NCBI RefSeq assembly: GCF_004137245.1
Contig: NZ_SDWS01000002.1
Coordinates: 496,001-560,000 of the forward strand
Direction: 5' to 3'
DNA from: Nocardioides glacieisoli
GTDB taxonomy: Bacteria > Actinomycetota > Actinomycetes > Propionibacteriales > Nocardioidaceae
Length of the DNA stretch: 64,000 bases
Below are positions 32,760 through 41,982 of the stretch, piece by piece (the first letter of the stretch is position 1; each line of letters starts with the position of its first letter). A model generated the notes under the pieces. The model had not been told where the DNA came from and did no database searches. It worked only from the letters and a program-made list of their open reading frames with translations. The position numbers were made by a program, and so were the translations under genes.

Positions 32760-33980
32760 TCAGGGGTGGACGGGGGCGGTGTCCTCGACAAGGCGCGGCC
32801 GGCAGGCGAACCAGCCGGCGGCCACGCCGACGAGGGCGGTCGCGGCCAGCACGACGAGCGGTGCCGTCCACGAGCCCGTCGCTTCGCGCACCAGCCCGAG
32901 GCCGATCGGGCCCAGGCAGGCCAGTCCGTAGCCGATTCCCTGGACGAACCCGGAGACCGTGGCGGCGGACTGCGGCGTCCGGGTGCGGTGGTTGACGAGC
33001 GTGAGGCAGAGCGGGAACGTGCTGACCCCGATCCCGAGCGCGCACATCCAGAGCGCGGTGCCGTCCACCGGCGAGAGGGCCAGGCCCGCGTAGCCCACGA
33101 GGAGCAGCACCGAGCACGTGACGACGACCGGGAACGGGTTGCGCATGCGGGTGGCGAGCTGGGGGACGACGAGGGCGGCGAGCACACCCCAGGCGGAGTA
33201 GAGCGCGAGCATGGAGCCACCCCGGGTGGCACTGGCCCCGGCGTCGGTCAGCACGGACGGGACCCACGTGATGATGCTGTAGTTGGCGACGGAGACCGCC
33301 GCGAACAACCCCACCAGCCCCCACGCGGTCGTCGAGCGGACCGGTCGCGGGTGGGCGCCCGGCCCCGGGCCGGCGGTGCGGTGGTCGGACGGGAGTGCGA
33401 GGGCGAGCGCGAGCCACAGGATCGCCGCGACGGCTACGGGGACTGCCCACATCCCGAGCGACAGGCGCCACGTCGTCGCCTGCGCCACGGGCACGGCCAG
33501 CAGGGGAGCGACGAACTGGCCCGTCTGCAGCAGGAGCAGGTAGCCGGACGTCCACAGGGCGACGCGATCGGCGAACCACGCCTTGATGAGCGGCACGATC
33601 ACGACGTTGGCCGCCCCGATGCCCGCCAGCGCGAGGACCGTCGACGCGACGAGCGCGAGCGGCGTCGGCGCGAGTGCTCGCATGGTCAGGGCTGCCGCGG
33701 ACAGTCCGAGCGCCACCGCGGCGGTCCGCTCGAGCCCGTACCTGCGCGTGACCACGGGGGCGAGGAAGCCGAAGACGGCGAACGTCGCCGCCGGCACCGT
33801 GCCCAGGAGTCCCGCGAGGGCGATCCCGAAGCCCAGGTCGGCACCGACCGTCTCCAGCAGGGGCGGAAGCCCGGTGACTGCCGTGCGCAGGTCGAGCGCC
33901 GTGAGCGCGATGGCGAAGGCTGCCCAGGTGGCCAGCCGTCCCCGGCCGTGGAGGGTGTGCGACGACAGCGTCGACGTCAT
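32760..33980 (-). CDS. MFS transporter, CynX/NimT-like
   Basis: A 406-residue major facilitator with about 12 hydrophobic segments. The first half contains IALTALDLRTAVTGLPPLLE, typical of the CynX/NimT (cyanate/nitroimidazole) group; VVTRRYGLERTAAVALGLSA is the loop 2-3 region. The C-terminal half includes GTALWMCALGIGVSTFPLCL. It is divergent from a GntR/FCD regulator 38 bp away that probably controls it. The ATG at 33980 is used in place of an upstream start that would overlap the regulator. Substrate unknown. Confidence 0.87.
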   Translation of the reverse strand: MTSTLSSHTLHGRGRLATWAAFAIALTALDLRTAVTGLPPLLETVGADLGFGIALAGLLGTVPAATFAVFGFLAPVVTRRYGLERTAAVALGLSAAALTMRALAPTPLALVASTVLALAGIGAANVVIVPLIKAWFADRVALWTSGYLLLLQTGQFVAPLLAVPVAQATTWRLSLGMWAVPVAVAAILWLALALALPSDHRTAGPGPGAHPRPVRSTTAWGLVGLFAAVSVANYSIITWVPSVLTDAGASATRGGSMLALYSAWGVLAALVVPQLATRMRNPFPVVVTCSVLLLVGYAGLALSPVDGTALWMCALGIGVSTFPLCLTLVNHRTRTPQSAATVSGFVQGIGYGLACLGPIGLGLVREATGSWTAPLVVLAATALVGVAAGWFACRPRLVEDTAPVHP

Positions 33981-34002
33981 GCTGGACTCCACAGGGCGAT
34001 GA

Positions 34003-34015
34003 ATGATGGGATCAT
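34003..34015. promoter_or_regulatory. Candidate GntR operator (ATGAT-GGG-ATCAT)
   Basis: A perfect 5-bp inverted repeat with a 3-nt spacer lies in the 38-bp gap between the divergent MFS and GntR starts, flanked by two GATGAATGA direct repeats. It is a likely site for the adjacent regulator. Confidence 0.45.
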
Positions 34016-34018
34016 GGG

Positions 34019-34699
34019 ATGAATGACGGGCAGTCTGGCACGCCATCGCGGGTGCGTCGAGTGGGACTGATCGACCGGGTCGCCAGCCGGTTCCACGACG
34101 AGATCACGTCCGGCCGGTGGCCGGTGGGTGGGCGGATCCCCGTCGAGGCCGAGCTCGTCGAGGCGTTCGGAGCCGGCCGCAACACGGTGCGCGAGGCGCT
34201 TCAGTCCCTCGTGCGCGCAGGCCTGCTGAGCCGGGAGCAGGGCCGCGGCACCTTCGTCATCGCCGACAGCGAGCTCCCCGGCTCACTCGTGCGCGAGCTG
34301 TCCGGCGGCAGCCGCCACCACTACCTCGAGCTGCGGCTCGCCCTCGACACCACCGCGGCCTCCCTGGCCGCACTGCGCCGCACGACCGCGGACGTCGAGA
34401 GGCTCCGCGAGCTGTGCGACGCCCGCGAGAGGGCCTGGGGCCAGGGCGACAGCGACCTCCGGGCCCGGGCGGACCTCGCCCTGCACCACGCCGTCGTGGT
34501 GGCGACGCACAACCCGCTCTACGTGCAGCTCTACGAGGGCATGACCGACGTCTTCGCAGCCCACATGCGCGACGAGGAGTCAGGGGACGACGAGGCGGCC
34601 CACCGACACCACCACGACCTGGTCGAAGCCATCGCGGCCGGGGACGCCGAACGAGCGTCGGGGCTGGTGAGGGAGATCTTCCAGCCCTTCATGGACTGA
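34019..34699 (+). CDS. GntR family regulator, FadR/FCD subfamily
   Basis: A 226-residue transcription factor. The N-terminal winged helix is VASRFHDEITSGRWPVGGRI then PVEAELVEAFGAGRNTVREA and QGRGTFVI. The C-terminal FCD helical domain has metal/ligand residues in LRARADLALHHAVVVATHNP and the terminal HRHHHDLVEAIAAGDAERAS. It probably represses or activates the divergent MFS gene in response to a small acid. The ATG at 34019 is directly downstream of the palindrome at 34003-34015, consistent with autoregulation. It ends 8 nt from convergent msrA. Confidence 0.9.
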   Translation: MNDGQSGTPSRVRRVGLIDRVASRFHDEITSGRWPVGGRIPVEAELVEAFGAGRNTVREALQSLVRAGLLSREQGRGTFVIADSELPGSLVRELSGGSRHHYLELRLALDTTAASLAALRRTTADVERLRELCDARERAWGQGDSDLRARADLALHHAVVVATHNPLYVQLYEGMTDVFAAHMRDEESGDDEAAHRHHHDLVEAIAAGDAERASGLVREIFQPFMD

Positions 34700-34707
34700 T
34701 CCGGCGC

Positions 34708-35358
<651 letters not shown>

Positions 35359-35527
35359 GCTTCCATCATCCCCCGGCGGACAAGCCCGGCCGGGGCGGTC
35401 CCGCAGGCGTCCACGAGGCGGCGTACGTGGAATTACCTGGACTAGACGTCGTGCTGCCACCGATGTATCGGAGGGCCATCTGGGAGCACCTTGGGATCAC
35501 ACGTCCAACCGTTGAAAGGAACGCCAC

Positions 35528-36226
35528 ATGTCGTCACGTCGATCACTGCGGCAGCTGCTCGTTGCCGTCCTCCTCGGGGTCCTGGTCGGTGGGGGCCTGA
35601 TGGCCGTCACTCCCGCGGGTGCCGAGGTCAGCAGCGCCGTCGCCACCAACTGGAAGAAGATCTGGAAGAAGAACCTCAAGCCGCTCGCCGACAAGCGCTA
35701 CTACACGAAGAAGCAGAGCGACGCGAAGTACTCCACCAAGGCGGAGACGGCTGCCGGTGACGCCGCCTCGCAGGCAGCCGCGAACACCGCCACCGATTCC
35801 AAGCTGACGGGCTACTACAAGAAGGCCGAGATCGACGCGAAGCTCGCGCCGTTCGTCAACTCGGTCGCGGCCAACTCCGGGGGCGACCAGCTGCTCACCC
35901 TGGGGGCCATCCAGACGGTTCGCTCGGTCAGCCTGATGCCGCCGTCGAACGGCACGGTCATCGTGACCTCCAGCGCCTACGTCATCAACACCGGTGCGGG
36001 AGCGTCCACGGCTCGCTGCAGCATCACCCCGGGCACGGCGCTGGACGACCCCTTCTTCCAGCGGGCGACCATCGCGACCCCCGGTGACACCGACGTGATC
36101 GCTGCCACCCGCGGCTTCGCGGTCACCAAGGGGACGCTGCTGACCGTGAACCTGGTGTGCGACTCCATCCTGGGCACGTCCGACCTGCGCGACAGCAACC
36201 TCAGCGCGATCTTCGCGCCCGGCTGA
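35528..36226 (+). CDS. Secreted protein with YYTK-type repeats, unknown function
   Basis: A 232-residue exported protein. The signal peptide (LRQLLVAVLLGVLVGGGLMA, cleavage near PAGAE) is followed by NWKKIWKKNLKPLADKRYYT, then KKQSDAKYSTKAETA and YYKKAEIDAKLAPF. These are short YYTKxxxDAKY-like repeats, similar in style to phage-tail or adhesin coiled-coil stalks. The C-terminal ~110 residues form a predicted beta domain with two cysteines (ARCSITPG, NLVCDSIL). The ATG has GAAAGGAA. A strong terminator follows. The domain is not named in my memory; a surface adhesin-like role is speculative. Confidence 0.75.
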   Translation: MSSRRSLRQLLVAVLLGVLVGGGLMAVTPAGAEVSSAVATNWKKIWKKNLKPLADKRYYTKKQSDAKYSTKAETAAGDAASQAAANTATDSKLTGYYKKAEIDAKLAPFVNSVAANSGGDQLLTLGAIQTVRSVSLMPPSNGTVIVTSSAYVINTGAGASTARCSITPGTALDDPFFQRATIATPGDTDVIAATRGFAVTKGTLLTVNLVCDSILGTSDLRDSNLSAIFAPG

Positions 36227-36243
36227 CCCACCACCAGCACCAG

Positions 36244-36282
36244 GGACGGCCGCCACCCGGGGGGTGTGGCGGCCGTTCCTGC
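36244..36282 (+). terminator. Rho-independent terminator
   Basis: A 13-14-bp stem (36244-36256 with 36266-36279, arm GGACGGCCGCCAC with one G-U pair) with a G-rich loop is followed by TTCCTGCTGT. Confidence 0.75.
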
Positions 36283-36318
36283 TGTCCGGGGCCCGTCCCG
36301 GTCGCGGGGCGCTGGGTC

Positions 36319-36324
36319 TACGCT
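36319..36324 (+). promoter_or_regulatory. -10 box of the leaderless metB operon
   Basis: TACGCT ends 6 nt before the GTG at 36331. Confidence 0.5.
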
Positions 36325-36330
36325 CGACCG

Positions 36331-37491
36331 GTGACCCAGGAACGTGCCAACAAGACCGGTTTCGAGACGCGTGCGATCCACGCCGGCTACGAGCCCGACG
36401 CGATGACCGGAGCGGTGAACCCGCCCATCTACGCCAGCAGCACCTACAAGCAGGACGGTGTCGGCGGCCTGCGCGGCGGCTACGAGTACAGCCGCTCGGC
36501 CAACCCGACGCGTACGGCGCTCGAGGGCGCGCTCGCGGCCGTCGAGGACGGCGAGAAGGGGTTCGCCTTCGCCTCCGGCCTGGCCGCCGAGGACGCGATC
36601 ATCCGCGCCCTCACCGCCCCCGGCGACCACGTCGTCATCCCCGACGACGCCTACGGCGGCACGTTCCGCCTCTTCGACAAGGTCGCGAAGCTCTGGGGCA
36701 CCGACTACAGCGCCGCTCCGGTCGCCGACACCGAGGCAGTGGCGGCCGCGGTCGAGAAGGGCCGCACCAAGCTCGTGTGGGTCGAGACCCCTACCAACCC
36801 GATGCTCACCATCGGGGACATCGAGGCGCTCGCCACCGTCGCCCACGACGCGGGCGCCCTGCTCGTCGTCGACAACACCTTCGCCTCGCCCTACCTCCAG
36901 CAGCCGCTCACCCTCGGCGCGGACGTGGTGGTGCACTCGACCACGAAGTACGTCGGCGGGCACAGTGACGTCGTCGGGGGAGCGGTCGTCGTGCGCGACC
37001 TCGACCTGGCGGAGAAGATCGGCTTCCACCAGAACGCCATGGGTGCCGTGGCCGGTCCGTTCGACGCGTTCCTCACCCACCGCGGCCTCAAGACGCTCGG
37101 CGTACGCATGGACCGCCACTGCGACAACGCCGAGAAGGTCGTCGCGTTCCTCGACGGCGACCCGCGGGTCACCGAGGTCATCTACCCCGGCCTCGCCGCG
37201 CACCCCGGCCACGAGGTCGCGGCCCGCCAGATGAAGCGCTTCGGCGGGATGATCTCGTTCCGCGTCGCCGGAGGCGAGCAGCAGGCGCTGGCCGTGTGCG
37301 AGCGCGCCGACGTCTTCACCCTCGGCGAGTCGCTCGGCGGCGTGGAGTCGCTGATCGAGCACCCCGGCCGGATGACCCACGCCAGCGTCGCCGGCACCGA
37401 CCTCGAGGTCCCGGCCGACCTGATCCGGCTCAGCGTCGGCATCGAGAGCGTCGACGACCTGGTCGCCGACCTCGACCGGGCGCTGGGGTGA
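36331..37491 (+). CDS. metB: Cystathionine gamma-synthase (or gamma-lyase), PLP-dependent
   Basis: A 386-residue Cys/Met-metabolism PLP enzyme. It has TRAIHAGYEPDAMTGAVNPP, YEYSRSANPTRTALEGALAA (substrate/PLP loop), FASGLAAEDAIIRAL, the Asp that holds the pyridine N in VVDNTFASPYLQ, and Schiff-base lysine K206 (VHSTTKYVGGHSD). Family sequence alone does not separate synthase from lyase; actinobacterial MetB often does both. With cbs it would connect homocysteine and cysteine metabolism. The GTG start is leaderless-like. The stop overlaps the DUF202 gene by 4 nt, starting a metB-DUF202-mutL chain. Confidence 0.92.
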   Translation: MTQERANKTGFETRAIHAGYEPDAMTGAVNPPIYASSTYKQDGVGGLRGGYEYSRSANPTRTALEGALAAVEDGEKGFAFASGLAAEDAIIRALTAPGDHVVIPDDAYGGTFRLFDKVAKLWGTDYSAAPVADTEAVAAAVEKGRTKLVWVETPTNPMLTIGDIEALATVAHDAGALLVVDNTFASPYLQQPLTLGADVVVHSTTKYVGGHSDVVGGAVVVRDLDLAEKIGFHQNAMGAVAGPFDAFLTHRGLKTLGVRMDRHCDNAEKVVAFLDGDPRVTEVIYPGLAAHPGHEVAARQMKRFGGMISFRVAGGEQQALAVCERADVFTLGESLGGVESLIEHPGRMTHASVAGTDLEVPADLIRLSVGIESVDDLVADLDRALG

Positions 37492-37823
37492 GCGTGCCGG
37501 AGCCCCGTCCCGATCCGACCGACCCGCGCTACTCACTGGCCAACGAGCGCACCTTCCTGGCCTACGAACGGACCTCCGTCGGGCTGCTCGTGGCGGCGGT
37601 GGGTGCGCTGCACCTGCTCCGGGACTCGTGGGCCGAGTACGCCCTCGGGGCGGGGCTGCTCGTCGCCGCGGCGCTGACCTCGGTCGTCGGCTGGAGGCGG
37701 TTCCAGCAGGCGGACGCGGCCATCCGTGAGGGCCGGCCGCTGCCTCAGGGCAGCGCCGTGCCGATCGTGGTGGTGGTGGTCCTGGTCCTCTGCGTGCTCG
37801 CCGGGCTCTCGGTGCTGGTGTGA
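37488..37823 (+). CDS. DUF202 (YidH-like) small membrane protein
   Basis: A 111-residue inner-membrane protein of the DUF202 family. It has the hallmark RYSLANERTFLAYERTSVGL at the N-terminus, then three hydrophobic segments (LLVAAVGALHLL, YALGAGLLVAAALTSVVGW, IVVVVVLVLCVLAGLSVLV). Function unknown; often a redox- or stress-linked membrane protein. It begins on a 4-nt overlap with metB (GTGA), and its stop overlaps the next start in the same way. A GTG at 37494 is an alternative start. Confidence 0.88.
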   Translation: MSVPEPRPDPTDPRYSLANERTFLAYERTSVGLLVAAVGALHLLRDSWAEYALGAGLLVAAALTSVVGWRRFQQADAAIREGRPLPQGSAVPIVVVVVLVLCVLAGLSVLV

Positions 37824-39214
37824 CCGCGGTCGTCTGCGTCGACTTCGGCTCCACCTTCACCAAGGCGGCTCTGGTCGACCTCGACACCGGTGACCTGCTC
37901 GCGACCGCGAGCCACCCGACCACCCTCCCGGACGAGGCGGGGAATGGTGACGTGCTCGACGGGTACGACGCCTGCATGCGCGTGCTGGCCGAGCAGGACC
38001 CTGCCGCCACCGACGCGGACGTGCTCGCCTGCTCCAGCGCCGGCGGGGGCCTGAGGATCGCGGTGGTGGGCAACGAGGAGCTGGTCACCGCTGAGGCCGG
38101 GCGACGGGTCGCGCTGTCCAGCGGCGGCAAGGTCGTCCTCGTGCTCTCCGGTGGGCTCGACGTCGACAAGCTCACCGCGCTGCGGGCCTCGGAGCCCGAT
38201 GTGGTGCTGCTGGTCGGTGGCACCGACGGCGGCAACGCCGAGGTGCTCGAGGGCGATGCCGACTTCCTCGCGCGGACACCGTGGAATGGCCCGGTGGTCG
38301 TCGCCGGCAACGTCGAGTCGCAGGCCGCGATCGCGACCCTCCTCGACCACGCGGGCACGCCCCACGTCCTCGCCGACAACGTGGTGCCCAGGATCGGCGT
38401 GCTCGCCCCCGACAGCGCGCGGGCCGCGATCCGCGAGATGTTCCTGTCCCACGTGATCGGCGGCAAGCACCTCAGCAGCCGCACCGACGCGCACGGCCGT
38501 TCGTTCACCGACCTCGTCCGCGGGGCGACGCCCGACGTGGTCCTCACCGGCGTCGAGCTCCTCGCACGCGGTCTCGACGACCAGCACCCCGGTGCCGGCG
38601 ACGCGGTCGTCGTCGACGTCGGCGGCGCCACGACCGACGTGCACAGCGTGGTCGAGCTCGACCCCGAGGACAGCGGCCTGGCGCGGGAGGTGGTGGCCAC
38701 GACCCCCGTGACCCGCACCGTCGAGGGTGACCTCGGCATGCGGTGGTCGGCGATGTCGACGGTCGAGGCCGCCGGCCGCGACGACCTGCACGCGGCCGGC
38801 GTACGACGACGGGCGCAGCCCGACTTCCTGCCCGACTCCGACGACGAGCGGGACGCCGACCTGGAGATCGCCGCGGCCGCGGTGCGGATCGCGCTCGAGC
38901 GCCACGCCGGCCGCAGCAAGGTGGTGGTCAGCCCCGAGGGGCGCGTCGTCGAGCGCAGCGGCAAGGACCTCCGGGAGGTCGACCTGCTGGTGGGTTCGGG
39001 TGGCGTGCTGCGCCACGGCGGCCCCGACGCCGTACGACGTGTGCTGGGGCCGGCGACCGGCGATGCCTTCGAGGGCGGGTGGCAGCTGCCGCGCGCCCCG
39101 ACGGTCGTCGTGGACCACGACTACGTCCTGGCGGCCGCGGGCCTGCTCGCCGCGGAGCACCCCCTGGCCGCGCACCGACTGGTCGACCGACTGCGGACGG
39201 CGGGGGATCGGTAG
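37820..39214 (+). CDS. Glutamate mutase MutL-like (GlmL) ASKHA-fold protein
   Basis: A 464-residue protein of the GlmL/MutL family, usually encoded between glutamate mutase subunits and thought to act as a chaperone or reactivase. The phosphate-1 loop is VCVDFGSTFTKAALVDLDTG. Other family blocks are LACSSAGGGLRIAVVG, VLLVGGTDGGNAEVL, the phosphate-2 loop VVVDVGGATTDVHSVVELDP, GDLGMRWSAMSTVEAAG and LLVGSGGVLRHGG. No glutamate mutase (GlmE/GlmS) or other B12 mutase is visible in the window, so here it is an orphan. It begins on a 4-nt overlap with DUF202. Confidence 0.85.
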   Translation: MTAVVCVDFGSTFTKAALVDLDTGDLLATASHPTTLPDEAGNGDVLDGYDACMRVLAEQDPAATDADVLACSSAGGGLRIAVVGNEELVTAEAGRRVALSSGGKVVLVLSGGLDVDKLTALRASEPDVVLLVGGTDGGNAEVLEGDADFLARTPWNGPVVVAGNVESQAAIATLLDHAGTPHVLADNVVPRIGVLAPDSARAAIREMFLSHVIGGKHLSSRTDAHGRSFTDLVRGATPDVVLTGVELLARGLDDQHPGAGDAVVVDVGGATTDVHSVVELDPEDSGLAREVVATTPVTRTVEGDLGMRWSAMSTVEAAGRDDLHAAGVRRRAQPDFLPDSDDERDADLEIAAAAVRIALERHAGRSKVVVSPEGRVVERSGKDLREVDLLVGSGGVLRHGGPDAVRRVLGPATGDAFEGGWQLPRAPTVVVDHDYVLAAAGLLAAEHPLAAHRLVDRLRTAGDR

Positions 39215-39217
39215 CGT
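39212..39217 (+). promoter_or_regulatory. -10 box of the leaderless AI-2E-family gene
   Basis: TAGCGT overlaps the end of the MutL gene and ends 7 nt before the GTG at 39225. Confidence 0.5.
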
Positions 39218-39224
39218 GACCGGC

Positions 39225-40589
39225 GTGGGCGTAGGCGACGAGCGGGACGAGACGGACGACGAGTCGGGCCGGCGCAGGCTTTTCGCTGCCCTCGCCCGCA
39301 GCGAGGACGACGACCGCCTCAGCGAGCGGATCGTCAGCCAGTGGGCGCAGATGCGGGCCGAGCGCCGCGCGGAGCCCGCCTTCACCACCGGCCCGTCCAA
39401 CTTCAGCCGCGCGCAGGTGCCGTGGGGGCTCGACCTCGCCGCGGCGTGGGCGTGGCGGCTCATCGTCATCACCGCGGCCGGGCTCGGCCTGCTCTGGACG
39501 CTGCGCTACTTCGCGGTGATCACGCTCCCGCTGGCGGTCTCGCTGCTGATCGCCGCCCTCGCGGTGCCGCTGGTCAACCTGCTGCGCCGGATCGGCCTGC
39601 CGCGCGGTGCTGCGACGGGCATCGTCATGGTGCTCGGCATCGGCACGGTCGCGCTGCTGCTGACCTTCGTCGGACAGCAGGTCGCCGCGGGTGCCAGCGA
39701 CCTCGCCGACTCGGTCGTCGAAGGTCTGCAGCAGCTGCGCGACTGGCTGCGCACCGGCCCGCTCCACGTCTCCGACTCCCAGCTCGACGGCTACCTCGAG
39801 GGCGTGCAGGGTGCCGTCACCGACAGCACCGGCGCCAACGGCATGGTCACCCGGGTGACCGAGGTCGGCACCGCGGTCGGTCATGTCGTCGCGGGCTTCT
39901 TCATCGTGCTGTTCTCCACCTACTTCTTCCTCGCCGACGGCGACCGCATCTGGGCGTGGCTGGTGCGGATCGCCCCGCGCGCGGCGCGTGAGCGCGTCGA
40001 TGCGTCGGGCCGCGTGGCGTGGGTGTCGCTGACCCAGTTCGTCCGGGCGACCGTGCTGGTCGCCCTGGCCGACGCGGTCGGCATCATGCTGGTCGCCTGG
40101 TTCCTCGACGTGCCGTTCGTCGTCGCCATCGGCGTCCTGGTCTTCCTCGGTGCGTTCGTACCGATGATCGGCGCCACGATCGCCGGGTCGGTGGCGGTCC
40201 TGGTCGCGCTGGTCGACCAGGGGCCGTGGCCCGCTGTCCTGATGCTCGTGGGTGTGATCGTCGTCCAGCAGATCGAGGGCCACGTCCTGCAGCCCTTCCT
40301 GATGGGCCGCTTCGTCTCGCTGCACCCGCTGGGCGTGATCGTCGCCATCGGGTGTGGCGTCCTGGTGGCCGGTGTCGCGGGCGCGCTCATCGCCGTACCG
40401 CTCGCTGCGGCCGGCAACGCCGTCGCGCAGCACTTGGCGAGCTACACCGACCTCGGGGAGGACGAGCCCGACGAGGCGCTCGACGACGACCTCGCGCCCG
40501 ACGGGTCGCCGCCCTCGAGCACGCCACCGGACGACGGCCCGCTGGCCGGACCGGACGCGCCCGACGACGACGAGGAGGACCGACGATGA
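39225..40589 (+). CDS. AI-2E family (TqsA/PerM-like) transporter
   Basis: A 454-residue membrane protein with about eight hydrophobic segments. It has the paired helix block TLRYFAVITLPLAVSLLIAA and LAVPLVNLLRRIGLPRGAAT, the central coiled region ASDLADSVVEGLQQLRDWLR, and the family end LGAFVPMIGATIAGSVAVLV. IVVQQIEGHVLQPFLMGRFV and LHPLGVIVAIGCGVLVAG follow. The N-terminal ~65 residues are charged; the C-terminal ~50 are acidic and disordered. Family members export small molecules; the substrate is unknown. GTG 39225 has a -10 box 7 nt upstream. The stop overlaps ilvA by 4 nt. Confidence 0.88.
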   Translation: MGVGDERDETDDESGRRRLFAALARSEDDDRLSERIVSQWAQMRAERRAEPAFTTGPSNFSRAQVPWGLDLAAAWAWRLIVITAAGLGLLWTLRYFAVITLPLAVSLLIAALAVPLVNLLRRIGLPRGAATGIVMVLGIGTVALLLTFVGQQVAAGASDLADSVVEGLQQLRDWLRTGPLHVSDSQLDGYLEGVQGAVTDSTGANGMVTRVTEVGTAVGHVVAGFFIVLFSTYFFLADGDRIWAWLVRIAPRAARERVDASGRVAWVSLTQFVRATVLVALADAVGIMLVAWFLDVPFVVAIGVLVFLGAFVPMIGATIAGSVAVLVALVDQGPWPAVLMLVGVIVVQQIEGHVLQPFLMGRFVSLHPLGVIVAIGCGVLVAGVAGALIAVPLAAAGNAVAQHLASYTDLGEDEPDEALDDDLAPDGSPPSSTPPDDGPLAGPDAPDDDEEDRR

Positions 40590-41794
40590 CCGAGCAGGTC
40601 AGCCTGGCCGACATCGTGGCCGCACGCGAGGTGCTGCAGGGTGTCACGGTGACGACGCCGATGGAGGAGTCGCGCTGGCTCTCCGCGCTCGTCGGCGGAC
40701 CGGTGTCGCTCAAGTGCGAGAACCTCCAGCGCACCGGGTCGTTCAAGGCCCGCGGCGCCTTCGTCCGCATCTCCCGCCTGTCGGAGGAGGAGCGCGCGCA
40801 CGGCGTCGTGGCCGCCTCCGCCGGCAACCACGCCCAGGGCGTCGCGCTCGCCGCGACCACGCTCGGCATCCGCTCGACCGTCTTCATGCCCGAGGGGGCG
40901 CCGATCCCCAAGGAGAAGGCGACCCGGGGCTACGGCGCCGACGTGGTCTTCCACGGCCGCTACCTCGAGGACTCGCTGGCCGCGGCCCGCGCCTTCGCCG
41001 ACGAGACCGGTGCGGTCCTCATCCACCCGTTCGACCACGCCGACGTCGTCGCCGGCCAGGGCACGCTCGGGCTCGAGGTGCTCGAGCAGGCTCCCGACGT
41101 ACGCACGGTGCTGGTGCCGACCGGCGGTGGCGGGCTGCTCGCCGGGGTGGCGATCGCGATCAAGGCGATGCGTCCCGACGTGCGCGTGGTGGGGGTGCAG
41201 GCCGAAGGCGCCGCGGCCTATCCCGGGTCGCTCGCGGCCGGCAAGCCGGTGCCGCTGGCGTCGATGAGCACGATGGCCGACGGCATCGCGGTCGGCCGGC
41301 CCGGCGACATCACGTTCGCCGCGGTCCGTGACCACGTCGACGACATCATCACGGTATCCGAGGAGTCGCTGTCGCAGGCCCTGCTCGCGCTCGTCGAGCG
41401 GGCCAAGCAGGTCGTCGAGCCGGCCGGCGCGGCCGCGGTCGCCGCACTCCTCGACAACCCGGGCGGCTTCGAGACGCCGGCCGTCGCGGTGCTCTCCGGC
41501 GGCAACATCGACCCGCTGCTGCTGAGCAAGGTGATCCGCCACGGCCTCGCCGCCGCCGGGCGCTACCTCTACCTCCGCGTCAATATCCCCGACCTCCCCG
41601 GCGGGCTCGCGTCGCTCCTGGCCGAGGTCGGTGCCGAGGGCGCGAACGTCCTCGAGGTCGCCCACGAACGGATCTCGCCCTCGCTCACCCTCAACGAGGT
41701 CGAGGTGCGCATCCAGCTCGAGACCCGGGGCGAGGCGCACGCCGAGCACCTGAAGGAGCGGCTGCGCCAGCGGGGGTACCGCGTCGCCGACTGA
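40586..41794 (+). CDS. ilvA: Threonine ammonia-lyase (threonine dehydratase) with C-terminal ACT domain
   Basis: A 402-residue PLP enzyme converting threonine to 2-oxobutyrate. PLP-lysine K54 is in NLQRTGSFKARGAFVRISRL; ASAGNHAQGVALAAT and the phosphate loop VPTGGGGLLAGVAIAIKAM follow. Residues ~325-402 form one ACT domain (YLYLRVNIPDLPGGLASLLA, VGAEGANVLEVAHERIS) for feedback or effector control. A single ACT domain is typical of the shorter actinobacterial type; catabolic use is equally possible. The ATG overlaps the AI-2E gene's stop (ATGA). Two family A repeats follow. Confidence 0.93.
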   Translation: MTEQVSLADIVAAREVLQGVTVTTPMEESRWLSALVGGPVSLKCENLQRTGSFKARGAFVRISRLSEEERAHGVVAASAGNHAQGVALAATTLGIRSTVFMPEGAPIPKEKATRGYGADVVFHGRYLEDSLAAARAFADETGAVLIHPFDHADVVAGQGTLGLEVLEQAPDVRTVLVPTGGGGLLAGVAIAIKAMRPDVRVVGVQAEGAAAYPGSLAAGKPVPLASMSTMADGIAVGRPGDITFAAVRDHVDDIITVSEESLSQALLALVERAKQVVEPAGAAAVAALLDNPGGFETPAVAVLSGGNIDPLLLSKVIRHGLAAAGRYLYLRVNIPDLPGGLASLLAEVGAEGANVLEVAHERISPSLTLNEVEVRIQLETRGEAHAEHLKERLRQRGYRVAD

Positions 41795-41822
41795 GCGACG
41801 TACGACCCTCTCGTGCTGCTTC

Positions 41823-41876
41823 GAGCGGTGGTCCACCCACATGTGTTGGCGCTCGAAGGTGGCTCCACCACCGCTC
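41823..41876. repeat. Palindromic intergenic repeat, family A copy 3
   Basis: Starts GAGCGGTGGTCCACCCACAT, ends GTGGCTCCACCACCGCTC. It lies in the convergent ilvA/greA gap. Confidence 0.82.
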
Positions 41877-41905
41877 CAGCGGCCGACACGCCCCGACACG
41901 CCGAA

Positions 41906-41959
41906 GGGCGGTGATCCACCCACCTTCCGAGCGATCGGAATGTGGGTGGACCACCGCCC
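41906..41959. repeat. Palindromic intergenic repeat, family A copy 4
   Basis: A closely symmetrical copy (GGGCGGTGATCCACCCACCT ... GGAATGTGGGTGGACCACCG) in the same convergent gap, 29 nt after copy 3 and ending 23 nt before the greA stop. Confidence 0.82.
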
Positions 41960-41982
41960 AGGCGGTGTTCAGGTGGTGAGGA

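Noticed and set aside
35977..38964. Minus-strand reading frame of 995 codons opposite metB and mutL
   Set aside because: Same artefact of third-position GC; the opposite strand holds recognised enzymes with conserved motifs.
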